Shown here: in pieces, positions 20,466 to 29,356 of the stretch | Layout of the letters: each line of letters begins with the position of its first letter | Position numbering within the stretch: position 1 is the first letter of the stretch | Origin: Gracilaria gracilis | Taxonomy: Eukaryota; Rhodophyta; Florideophyceae; Gracilariales; Gracilariaceae | Assembly (NCBI GenBank): GCA_030374805.1 | Contig: JARGSG010000091.1 | Location: 186,001-250,000 of the forward strand | Length of the DNA: 64,000 nucleotides | Direction of reading: 5' to 3' | Position numbers and translations under genes: made by a program | The notes under the pieces: generated by a model | Databases searched by the model: none | Told to the model about the DNA's origin: nothing | What the model saw: the letters and a program-made list of their open reading frames with translations, nothing else

Positions 20466-20909
20466 CTATTGCTTCTTGAACCCCATGTACGCTCCTGTTT
20501 TGTCTGGCCAAATCTTTTTGATACCTCTCAGCGCGCAGTGAGGTATCTGGACCCGCTTTCCCTTGCCCAGTATGCCATACCTCTCGTAGATAAAGCATTG
20601 GTAGGCCTGTTTGCGAGCTTCATTATTTTTTACGGCATACGCCCCAATAGCCGGATACACCGTTGCTATCTTGCCTATCATAGAGGGACCCAAGTGCATC
20701 CAGTAGCAGGAGGTTCCTCCGCAGATGCTGCACGAAACGTCTTCGTTGTCGGCAGTTACTTCAGCAATGTCCAGGTGGGCCTCATGTAGTTTAGTCTTCA
20801 ACGTCTCTTGTCCCGCCGATGGTACATTAGCGCTACGAGCTCCATGCGCTGTATTTCCTTGCGGCAAAGTGTAATTCATACCTTGTGGTATATCTTCATC
20901 CATGTCCAT
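20466..20909 (-). CDS. Small cysteine-containing protein of unknown function
   Basis: A 147-aa frame from the ATG at 20909; further upstream the frame has only non-ATG starts. After an acidic N terminus (MDMDEDIPQG) comes a C-x2-C motif (CSICGGTSCYW), which could bind zinc. The C-terminal half (ARKQAYQCFIYERYGILGKG, then PHCALRGIKKIWPD and AYMGFKKQ) resembles a pattern I associate with small proteins of protist mobile elements: Arg-Tyr, YG-lGkG, then iP-C and a YxGF ending. That comparison is from memory and untested. It lies between the R-type array of Crypton A and the L-type array of Crypton B, so it may be cargo of the system. Confidence 0.5.
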   Translation of the reverse strand: MDMDEDIPQGMNYTLPQGNTAHGARSANVPSAGQETLKTKLHEAHLDIAEVTADNEDVSCSICGGTSCYWMHLGPSMIGKIATVYPAIGAYAVKNNEARKQAYQCFIYERYGILGKGKRVQIPHCALRGIKKIWPDKTGAYMGFKKQ

Positions 20910-21379
20910 GACGTTGTAGATGAAATGTGGCTTGTGACAGAGAGGAAGCACGAAACGGTGATGTGCAAGCAAAAACAGGAGAGGTACAACGTCTCCAGGT
21001 AGACGTTAGTCGTTTGTCTCGATCCGTAGAATGTAGGATTATTTGCCAAAAAGAACCGTGCTTACGGGTTCTCAAGAGTGTAAGCGTTACGTGTGTCACG
21101 TTGTTCGGTCAACGGATGCACGTAAGTATAAGTATAAAGTACATGTGTACTTGTACATGAGCACTGCATGGTGTGCAGTGTATCAATTGATTTTGTTCCG
21201 AAAAATTGCCTTCAATTTCAAACAAATTATGGAAAATAATTGACATGTTCTCCTAAACTCGAGGGTTGGGAACTGTATACTATGGGCCATAATCATATCC
21301 TTCAGGGTTCTCGCACACAAACCAAAGTGCTCAATTTCTTTATACAAGAAAAGAGAACCGCATGTGCAGAACGTAGTGC
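20910..21379. other. Intergenic stretch before the 161-bp array
   Basis: No gene is supported. The last 100 bases or so begin to resemble a degraded unit of the following hairpin array. Confidence 0.45.
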
Positions 21380-22980
21380 TCCCAAAACGGTTCTCACTTT
21401 CTCAGCCCATCCTTCTGCTGGCTCTTCTACACAGCTTTCCCAACTTTGCGGTGCTTCAACGCATTTGCCATTCCCACACTGCCCGGCTTGTCCGGCAGTG
21501 TGAGAATGGCTCGTGTTGTCGGCAGGGATGCAGAAGAGCTTGCTCGTCCAGCTCTTTTACATATCTTCGAGGGTACTCAGAGCACAAGGAGCTATCTCGC
21601 CTCACTTCTGCTCCGGATAAAACATGCGCCATTCTCACACTGCTTGGCTCGTCCGCCAGTGTGAGAATGGCTCGTGTTGTCGGCAGGGATGCAGAAGAGC
21701 TGGCTTGTCCAGCTCTTCTACATATCTTCGAGGGTACTCAGAGCACAAGGGGCCGTCTCGCCTCACTTGTGCTCCGGATAAAACATGCGCCATTCTCACA
21801 CTGCCCGGCTCGTCCGGCAGTGTAAGAATGGCTCTTGTTGTCGGCAGGGATGCAGAAAAGCTGGCTTGTCCAGCTCTTCTACATCCCTGCGATGGTACTC
21901 AGAGCACAAGGGGCTGTCTCGCCTCACTTGTGCTCCGGATATAACATGCACCACTCTCACACTGCCCGGCTCGTCCAGCAGTGTCAGAATGGCTCTTGTT
22001 GTCGGCAGGGATGCAGAAGAGCTGGCTTGTCCAGCTCTTCTACATCTCTGCGATGGTACTAAGAGCACAAGGGGTCGTCTTGCCTCACTTGTGCTCTGGA
22101 TACAACATGCATCACTCTCACACTGTTTGGCTCGTCCGGCAGTGTGAGAATGGCTCGTGTTGTCGGCAAAGATGCAGAAGGGCTGGCTTCCCCAGCCCTT
22201 CTACATCTCTGCGATGGTACTCAGAGCACAAGGGGCTGTCTCGCCTCACTTGTGCTCCGGATATAACATGCACCACTCTCACACTGTTTGGCTCGTCCGC
22301 CAGTGTGAGAATGGCTCGTGTTGTCGGCAAAGATGCAGAAGGGCTGGCTTCCCCAGCTCTTCTACATCTCTGCGATGGTACTCAGAGCACAAGGGGCTGT
22401 CTCGCCTCACTTGTGCTCCGGATATAACATGCACCACTCTCACACTGCTTGGCTCGTCCGGCAGTGTGAGAATGGCTCGTGTTGTCGGCAGGGATGCAGA
22501 AGAGCTGGCTTGTCCAGCTCTTCTACATCCCTGCGATGGGACTCAGAGCACAAGGGGCTGTCTCGCCTCACTTGTGCTCCGGATATAACATGCACCACTC
22601 TCACACTGCTTGGCTCGTCCGGCAGTGTGAGAATGGCTCGTGTTGTCGGCAGGGATGCAGAAGAGCTGGCTTGTCCAGCTCTTCTACATCCCTGCGATGG
22701 GACTCAGAGCACAAGGGGCTGTCTCGCCTCACTTGTGCTCCGGATATAACATGCACCACTCTCACACTGCTTGGCTCGTCCGGCAGTGTGAGAATGGCTC
22801 GTGTTGTCGGCAGGGATGCAGAAGAGCTGGCTTGTCCAGCTCTTCTACATCCCTGCGATGGTACTCAGAGCACAAGGGGCTGTCTCGCCTCACTTGTGCT
22901 CCGGGTACAACATGCACCACTCTCACACTGCCCGGCTTGTCCGGCAGTGTGAGAAGGGCCTGCCTTTTTGGCAGAGATGT
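21380..22980. repeat. 161-bp triple-hairpin tandem array (L-type, nine near-identical units plus partial ends)
   Basis: Units start with CACACT at 21475, 21636, 21797, 21958, 22119, 22280, 22441, 22602 and 22763, with a partial unit at 22924 and a degraded one before 21475. Each unit folds into three hairpins. H1 (e.g. 21628-21671) has 15-bp perfect arms beginning GCCATTCTCACACTG, and many copies carry an unpaired C. H2 (e.g. 22488-22534) has 21-base arms beginning GCAGGGATG with one mismatch and loop CTTGT. H3 (e.g. 22546-22579) has GAGCACAAG/CTTGTGCTC arms. The period is not a multiple of three, so the open frames crossing it are by-products. The array lies 274 bp beyond the 3' end of tyrosine recombinase copy B. 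Confidence 0.93.
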
Positions 22981-23253
22981 AAAAGAGGTGAGCAAGCGAG
23001 CTCTAGTAAATATGCCGCTATACAATTCTAAATTCTGGTGCATCTGTTTGCTTTATGTAAAAGGCTCTGGCTACTTTGACTAATCAGAACTGGATATGCC
23101 GCTACTACAATTGTTTATACAAGGTGCATACCATTGTTTTCAATTACGCACAATGATTGGGGATTGGGATTCCATCCTTCGTTTTCATCAGTTAAACAAG
23201 ATCGTACGGCCTGTAGAATCTTTCTTGTAGTGAACGGAGAAAGTGCACACATA

Positions 23254-24513
23254 TTATGTTATTTCTATCCCCGCAATCTCGTTGTCGCCTTCGGTCTCAC
23301 GTGTAATTGTTTCTGCATGACGCAAAAAGTCCTCAACTGAGCCAAATCGAGGCAAGTCAGGTGGAGCACAGTCATTGTAAGCAGCGCAATAATTATGATA
23401 TGCGTTAGGACCCAACATTTGTATCAATTGCATGATCATCTCGTCCCGTAGTCCCAATGATCTATATAGCTGCACACAACCACGTTTCATTGAATGTCCG
23501 GAGTACGATGAAAGATCTCCGTCACCGACACCGACCTGGGCTAGTCTCTTACGAAGATGACTTGTGAAGTTCTTAACGTGCCATGGTTTGCCCTGGTTTA
23601 AAACGGTACAGCCACTGTTAACTCTTATATCACAGAATAAGTACCCGTTTGCTGCTCCACGTTTGGCTAACCAAGCCAACAGTACAAGAAACAAATCTAA
23701 CAGCACAGAAAGCCTTATGACACTATTTCCATCCCATTCACGCAGCAAAAATTCTCGTTGAACAGTTGAGTTTTTGATAGATTCACGCATAGTTAGACGA
23801 ACTCCACCAGATCCAACTGTTACATTCTCTATCTTTAGCTTAGAAACTTCATCATATCTTAGCCCCAAATGTATTCCGAGAACCAGTATTGAATGCAGGG
23901 ATATATCAAGGGCAGAAGGAATACATTCATTTCCATACCAGAAGCGCTCAGATAGGTCACATATGTTCTCGATCGTAATAGGTCGGGCTCGAACGCTGAA
24001 CGTTCCATTTCTCGCCAAATGCACACGATGTGCTTTTCGAAGTCGTTCAATATCTGGATTGTTGATCAAAGGATTTCCTTGGGCGTCCCCATTTTTGTCT
24101 ACCGTCCAAGATTGGTAGTGTCCGTGTTTTGAGTAAACGAGCCTCAAGTCTTGAACGAGCGCTCCCATCGTATCGTTTTTCAAAGCACATTTAGTCCCAA
24201 ATCCACAACAGTCAGCTAGAAGATTAATGACAAGATCAGAAGAGCTGCTGGTCACTTGCTGAGGATCTGGTGCATTTTTCAAATCAGAGTATTGCTTTAG
24301 CACCCTTCCTGCGAGGGATATGTTTGCATCGGTTGCAGTACTATGTGCCGATGTGATAAGATCATGCCTGCTTCGTAAGTGCGGACCAGAAAAGGACTTT
24401 AGATCGGCGACACGACGCCGTCTCCCTTTCCGAATAATAGTGCTATTTGTCAAATGTTTATCTTTTTGTGTTCTTGTGGTTTCTCTTGTTTCGTTTCCGC
24501 AATCTGTTTGCAT
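23254..24513 (-). CDS. Crypton-type tyrosine recombinase, copy B (intact)
   Basis: A 419-aa frame from the ATG at 24513; further upstream the frame has only a TTG start. The N-terminal half is basic (RKGRRRR) and probably binds DNA. The catalytic half has LGIHLGLRYDEVSKL with the first Arg (about residue 219), SGHSMKRGCVQLYRSLG (His about 340) and GPNAYHNYCAAYND with candidate nucleophile tyrosines at about 372-375. The box reads H-S-M-K-R where many family members have H-x-x-R; both copies share this. No GCR1_C domain follows, as it would in classical Cryptons; it is on the divergent gene at 24819 instead. The protein should cut and rejoin DNA at element ends or target sites. Confidence 0.88.
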   Translation of the reverse strand: MQTDCGNETRETTRTQKDKHLTNSTIIRKGRRRRVADLKSFSGPHLRSRHDLITSAHSTATDANISLAGRVLKQYSDLKNAPDPQQVTSSSSDLVINLLADCCGFGTKCALKNDTMGALVQDLRLVYSKHGHYQSWTVDKNGDAQGNPLINNPDIERLRKAHRVHLARNGTFSVRARPITIENICDLSERFWYGNECIPSALDISLHSILVLGIHLGLRYDEVSKLKIENVTVGSGGVRLTMRESIKNSTVQREFLLREWDGNSVIRLSVLLDLFLVLLAWLAKRGAANGYLFCDIRVNSGCTVLNQGKPWHVKNFTSHLRKRLAQVGVGDGDLSSYSGHSMKRGCVQLYRSLGLRDEMIMQLIQMLGPNAYHNYCAAYNDCAPPDLPRFGSVEDFLRHAETITRETEGDNEIAGIEIT

Positions 24514-24818
24514 GTTTAAGAAAGAGAACCGAATAGAATCGGTTTCCAAAACGGAGGACTGCTGTCGAGAAAGTAATAAAACTTGAACAGAACAGTAGAA
24601 AGATGTCAAAGACTCTCAAAATGGAGATACATAGCATATTGCACTGTAACCAAGAGATGGGAACTAACTCGTTTGCCTCTTTTCAAAAGTTTGTACTGCT
24701 TAAGCGCCAAAACCTACCCCAAAATTCTGCAAACATTTAGAGCAAGATATATCTAATCCATGGGGCATGCTTGTCGCCTAAACATCTCATTCACCCAGGT
24801 TCTATCTTCAAGTATAAC
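24514..24818. promoter_or_regulatory. Divergent promoter region of split Crypton B
   Basis: The 305 bp between the start codons of the recombinase and its partner must hold promoters for both. I see no repeated operator-like motif in it. The same divergent layout holds in copy A. Confidence 0.5.
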
Positions 24819-25640
24819 ATGGAACGTCATGGTTACGTTCCAGCCAATCAAGTTGGAGGGACTGGAATTGGTTTCAAAGGACCTCGCCAGATCTCTGTCT
24901 ACGAGAGGTCCGCCTTCTTGAAACTTAAGTCGCAACTTCTCGCTTCATTTGATGTTCACGGAAGTTTTGAGATCGACGAGAACAAGAAAAACAAAAGGTT
25001 GGTGTGGAAACCGGAGGCCCAAGAACGTTTCGAACAGCTTTTTAAGCGCAAAAGAATTGCTTGTTCCGACTGCGCCATTGTAAACGGGAGCAATGCTTTG
25101 AAATCAAATTACATGGGAGGCAGGTCCAATGTTGTTAGCAGTGGCGGTTGTTTTCGACTGGAGCACAAGAGAAGTTCTTTACAATCCCGAGACATTTGTA
25201 CGTACGAGAGTGCCGTGTTTATGGCACCTGGAAATCTGAGCAGTGACAGCATGGCAAGGCACAAGTTTATTCTAGACCTACCACGCACGATTGAAGAGGT
25301 TGTTAGGTTATGGCGATTTGGGTGTGAAGCCACCGGGTTCAAGCCGGTTCGATTGTTTACTACCGCCTCATCACGTCGAAGCATCATCAAGATCTACAGT
25401 GATAAATATTGGAACAGGAGCGGACAAAAAGCGGGGTTTTACAGATTCAAAGATCTTATTGAGTTTATTGCTGAGCATGGGCCTATAACGTTATTGATAA
25501 GCAAGGAGGGAAAAGACAAGTCTTGGGGATATGGAATTGATAACGTGAAGAAGCTCAGATTGTTTACGAAACGTAGAGTGTCAATGAGTGCCTTACTCAG
25601 ATTTGTTCGTGAAGAACGTAAGCCACTTTCAACCAAATAA
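24819..25640 (+). CDS. GCR1_C-like DNA-binding protein of split Crypton copy B (intact)
   Basis: A 273-aa frame from the ATG at 24819 (MERHGYVPANQ), the start shared with copy A. The N-terminal half is basic and charged (ENKKNKRLVWK, FKRKRIACSD). The C-terminal half (about residues 152-218) reads LPRTIEEVVRLWRFGCE, then YSDKYWNRSGQKAGFYRF and DLIEFIAEHG. Its spacing of an Arg/Trp helix, a Gly-Pro-like turn, a W-R-S segment and an aromatic-basic helix resembles the GCR1_C domain. In known Cryptons that domain is fused to the recombinase and binds DNA. The likely role is recognition of the element or target. This is my reading, not a computed match; a profile search is needed. Confidence 0.68.
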   Translation: MERHGYVPANQVGGTGIGFKGPRQISVYERSAFLKLKSQLLASFDVHGSFEIDENKKNKRLVWKPEAQERFEQLFKRKRIACSDCAIVNGSNALKSNYMGGRSNVVSSGGCFRLEHKRSSLQSRDICTYESAVFMAPGNLSSDSMARHKFILDLPRTIEEVVRLWRFGCEATGFKPVRLFTTASSRRSIIKIYSDKYWNRSGQKAGFYRFKDLIEFIAEHGPITLLISKEGKDKSWGYGIDNVKKLRLFTKRRVSMSALLRFVREERKPLSTK

Positions 25641-25739
25641 ACGCAGGTCACTCTGAGGTTAGCGAAAACGCAAGGCGCGATTAGCTCTGTGTGTTACATG
25701 CGAGAGATTCTCTTCCGAGACCCGCGCTACCACAAAACA

Positions 25740-26760
25740 GTTAGGGCGCTAGTGCTTTTCCATTCAGACATTGTCCCATTTCTGACGCGCATTCAAGAGC
25801 GCACAGGGATGGAAACGGAATAAAGTGCCCTGGATATTTGCGATGGTGGCGGCGGAGGTGGAAACGGGGGCGAGCGTTGAGGGTGCAGATCGCCCAGTGG
25901 CGCCAGAGAGAGCGCAGACGAACGGCGGAAGGAACGGTTGGTGCGGTCTGGGCGGGTGCTCTGGCTAAGACCGCATTAATGTTGCGTTTCATTGCAGCCT
26001 TTCTCTGAAGTACAGTGAGAAGCAATTCTGGGTGGTGTGCACGCTTTTCCTGATTACCCATGTGACCAGCAAACCGCGAGAAGCATGTAGGTCGCTTGGT
26101 GCAGTGGCGGAGAACGTAGGCGAATGGCTGAAGGAACGGTGGTTGCTAGTTGAGCGGGCGCAATGGTTTCGACTGATGTGATTTGAACTTGTATCGTAGC
26201 CTCTCTGAGAGGTACGGCGAGATCAAGCTCTGAGAGGTGTGCAGGTTCTGTTTGGTTACCCTTTTGGTTGGCAAACCGCGGGAAGCTCGCGCCTGATTGC
26301 TAGCACAAAAAGTGAAGAGGAAAGAGGCGACGCTGTTGCTTTTTGACCTTGTTAGAATGTGCAGTCGAAGACTCACTAGCTAGCTCAGTGCGTCTCCATG
26401 TACATGCAGACAAATTCCATCAGGTGGATAAGCCGACCCTTCTGAACCTATCTGCGAACTACCATGGAGACCAGAGCGGGAAAATCAGCTCCAGGCACAC
26501 CCACGACAGTGAACACGAGAAGACACACTGCCTTGCTCCGTTGGTTATCTCCGAAGACACAATGGCTCGCCCAGTGTGCCTTCATGCAGACAATTTTTCT
26601 TGGGTGGCCGAGCCACCCTCAGAGTATCTGTCTGCGAACTAGCCTGAGGGCACGAGCGGACGAGCCGGCTCGAACTAACCTCAAGAAATTGTGCACTGGA
26701 AGACACACTGGCTTGCCCGTTGTGTTGCCTCACACCACACGCCATGAAACCTCAAGTGGG
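25740..26760. repeat. Diverged direct repeats and R-type hairpins right of split Crypton B
   Basis: Two diverged units of about 195 bp (about 25895-26095 and 26100-26290) share GAAGGAACGG, an AGCCTCTCTGAGAGGTAC-like hairpin and GGCAAACCGCG. Then two units of about 180 bp (GCAGACAA at about 26406 and 26585) carry hairpins with GG-pentamer-CC loops: GACACAATGG-CTCGC-CCAGTGTG near 26555, GGGTGG-CCGAG-CCACCC near 26602, and GGACGAGCC near 26659. The loops occur in both orientations, as in the array right of Crypton A. Confidence 0.6.
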
Positions 26761-27101
26761 TCTGAAGGGACAGGGACACTAAGAGCTCTGCATTTGATCT
26801 TATACAAGGGTGGGGCCCGCCTATTCAAGAAAAGATCATTCCTGAAAGTGCCTTGATTACATTTCAAGCGTCACGTTGACACGTGGATATCAATGCCAGC
26901 TCGAACCATGCAAGTTCCAGGTCGTGGAAGCTGTTCCTTTACACTTCGTGAAGTGCACGGCTCCGACGTTTTGCTTTTTGGTAGAGAGGTGTCCACGAAA
27001 AAGAGTAGAACGTAGTGTGTGCCTCTCTGCTCTTGCAGAAAGTCGGCAGTACGAACTAACATTTTTTTTGTGGTTCTTACTCTTCAATTTATTCCCCGGC
27101 C

Positions 27102-27587
27102 ATGAGCAAAGGCTGCGCACCTACATATCGTCGATTGAGCCATCCGCGGCAGTGCTCAATTTGTCTAGAAGACTTGGAAGATCTGGTGGAGGTTACTAAT
27201 TGCTCGCATGTTTTTCATGCTGTGTGTTGGAGGACTTGGATGAATGTTAACCGCCAAAATGCGACGCAACTTCCAGGTCTATCCAGACTCTCTGAAAGAG
27301 AGAGAATTGAGGCTGTTGTGGAGCACCAAAGATTGAATGCTCGAAAGCTGAGCCATAAATGTCCCAGCTGCAGGAAAGTTCTAGTAGAGAAGGAATTTAT
27401 TACGTACGTCGACTACGAGAATAATTTCAAGAAGATGGATACAGAGGGAAAGTCGGAAGTACAGAAGAAGGAAATCGCGAAGAGGCTGAAGAGAAACAGG
27501 AAAGGGAAGGAGCTCAGACAACGTCAAAGAGCAAGGCTGTCAGAATTGATGAAAACAGGACAATTGCATGGAAGCGTACCGAAGTAG
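27102..27587 (+). CDS. RING-H2 finger protein (putative E3 ubiquitin ligase)
   Basis: A 161-aa frame from the ATG at 27102. A RING finger starts near residue 18: CSIC, then NCSHVFHAVCW giving the C-x-H-x2-H-x2-C core, and CPSC after a spacer of about 44 residues, near residue 92. The long spacer is within the known range. The C terminus is strongly basic and helical (KRLKRNRKGKELRQRQRAR). RING proteins bring E2 enzymes to substrates and are often ubiquitin ligases. No membrane segment or substrate-binding domain is visible. It lies between hairpin arrays, in the same relative place as the 147-aa gene at 20466, so it may be cargo; it could also be a normal host gene. Confidence 0.85.
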   Translation: MSKGCAPTYRRLSHPRQCSICLEDLEDLVEVTNCSHVFHAVCWRTWMNVNRQNATQLPGLSRLSERERIEAVVEHQRLNARKLSHKCPSCRKVLVEKEFITYVDYENNFKKMDTEGKSEVQKKEIAKRLKRNRKGKELRQRQRARLSELMKTGQLHGSVPK

Positions 27588-28220
27588 ATAATCGGCCTTG
27601 TGAGCATTATTCCCGCACATAATACTATCTTCTCAGAGTTTTTCCTCGCAGCTCCAACTCCTTACATAACACACCGGCGTGTTTGCCACAGTACGCACAA
27701 TCTACTATTGGACTGCTCGTTTAAACTGTCCTTACGAAACGAAGAAATGTATACTGTAGTATAAGGAGAATCTGGCACAGGCTTCAAAACTACATATGAA
27801 GTCCGAATGTCGAAGATCGGCAAAGCTTGCGTAGGTGAAGATGGTGTCCTAGAGCGCTGTAACTGTTTTGTTTCTTGAAGCAGTAAGGTCAGCTCGTGGG
27901 AAGCGTGTGGGTATTCGAATGTGTGACATTGCAGCTGAGCTATCGATTTGAATTCACTTGCGAGGATGCGCTCTTAAGTTTTGATCTCTGCCTCTTCTTT
28001 CAGTGAATAAAGAAGAACAAAACAGTGATCATAGATTTTATCGAGCCCAGAATAGAACAAAGCGAGAGAATCTTAACTACAGGGACACTACAAGCGATTA
28101 AGAAGCAGTTGAAAGAGATACATTTTACTGTAGACAGGTTTTGCGAATTGTTCTTTTCCAAACAAGAGAGACACCATTTGCAACGCTCTCTGCAAGGCCC
28201 TTTCTCGTATCAAGAGGAAC
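27588..28220. other. Intergenic stretch before the third L-type array
   Basis: No gene or repeat that I can support. A short open frame at 28025-28237 has no features. Confidence 0.45.
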
Positions 28221-29165
28221 CGTGTGAGAATAATTAACAGGTGTAACAAGAATGCAGCTGTGCTGGCTCGCTCAGCACTTCTGCAATCCTGTAACAGTAT
28301 CTAGAGCACAATAGCTGGTTTGCCCAGATTGTGCTCTCGGAGCCCTTGGAACTATTCTCACACCGTACGGCTCGTTCGGCGGTGTGAGAATAATTATCAA
28401 GCGTGGCAAGAACGCATCTGTGCTGGTTTTCCCAGCACTTCTGCACCATTGCTACCGAATTCAGAACACAATAACTGGCTCGCCTAACATGTGCTCTGAA
28501 TTTTGTTATGTCCGTTTTCAAGCTGCACGGCTTTTTCGGTGGTGTTAAAATGGCTGGGGCTGGTAGCAAGAATGCATACATGCTAACTTGTCCAGCTTGT
28601 CTGCATTCTTGCCACAGCATCCATAGCACAATCGCTGGATCGCCCAGCCTGTACTCTGGATAGCGCTTCGACCATTCTCACACCGCATCTTTGGCGGTAT
28701 AATAATGGCTTCAACTTGTGGAAACAAGACAGACGTTCTAACTCGCCTAGTACTACTGCATTCTTGTCACTGTGTTCCGAGTGCAACAATTTGTTGCCAA
28801 ACTGGGTTGGCGGGCAGTGCCGTAGACATTCTCACACCGAGTATATAGTTTGTGATTGTGAAAATGGATTGGGCTTCTGGCAAGTATGCAGATGTACTGG
28901 TTCATCCAACACTTTTGCACTCTTGCCGTCATGTCCAAAGTGCAACGGGTTGCTCGGCATGCTTGCTCTCTGGGCAGTGTCAGAGCCGTTTTCACAGCGA
29001 ACGGCTCGTTCGTCGGTGTAAAAACGGATTGGACGTGGAAAGAATGCAGAGGTGCTGCCTCGCCCAGCACTTTTGCACTCCTGCTACTGTGCTTGAGCGC
29101 AACAGACGGTTCCCGTGGCGGCGCCGTGCTGCAGCACTGGCGGCACGACGGCAGTAGCTGTACCT
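28221..29165. repeat. Third L-type hairpin array, about 160-bp period, diverged
   Basis: About six units recur near 28221, 28380, 28541, 28696, 28853 and 29013. Hairpin 1 is perfect in one unit: ATTCTCACACCG / CGGTGTGAGAAT around GGCTCGTTCGG near 28364-28390. Hairpin 2 examples are GTGCTGG-TTTTC-CCAGCAC near 28420 and CAAGAATGCA / TGCATTCTTG near 28568-28615. Hairpin 3 is AGAGCACAAT / ATTGTGCTCT with inner CTGG-TTTGC-CCAG near 28301-28335. Stem sequences differ from the 21.5-23 kb array while pairing is kept. No recombinase gene follows it in this window. Confidence 0.78.
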
Positions 29166-29356
29166 TTGGTACATAGGATTTGCGTGCGGAAAGGTGGACG
29201 TGGCATAGGAAATTGCATGGTGGAGCTGGTATCGCAGCTTGGGTTTTTTGCAACGTTTATTTTTACAGCGGCTACCAGAACTACACTTACAGTTGGTACT
29301 TGACGAATTGTGTCAGGCTGCTGAAGTGCGTGACTTCTTACAAAGTCACTTGCTAG

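Noticed and set aside
7610-22980. CRISPR-like periodicity in the WD repeats or the 161-bp array
   Set aside because: The WD repeats are coding and the 161-bp units are contiguous, with no unique spacers between short repeats; the genome is eukaryotic.
21240-23083. Plus-strand open frames of 120-160 aa in the 161-bp array
   Set aside because: The 161-bp period shifts frame every unit, so no protein repeat is conserved; the hairpins explain the sequence better.
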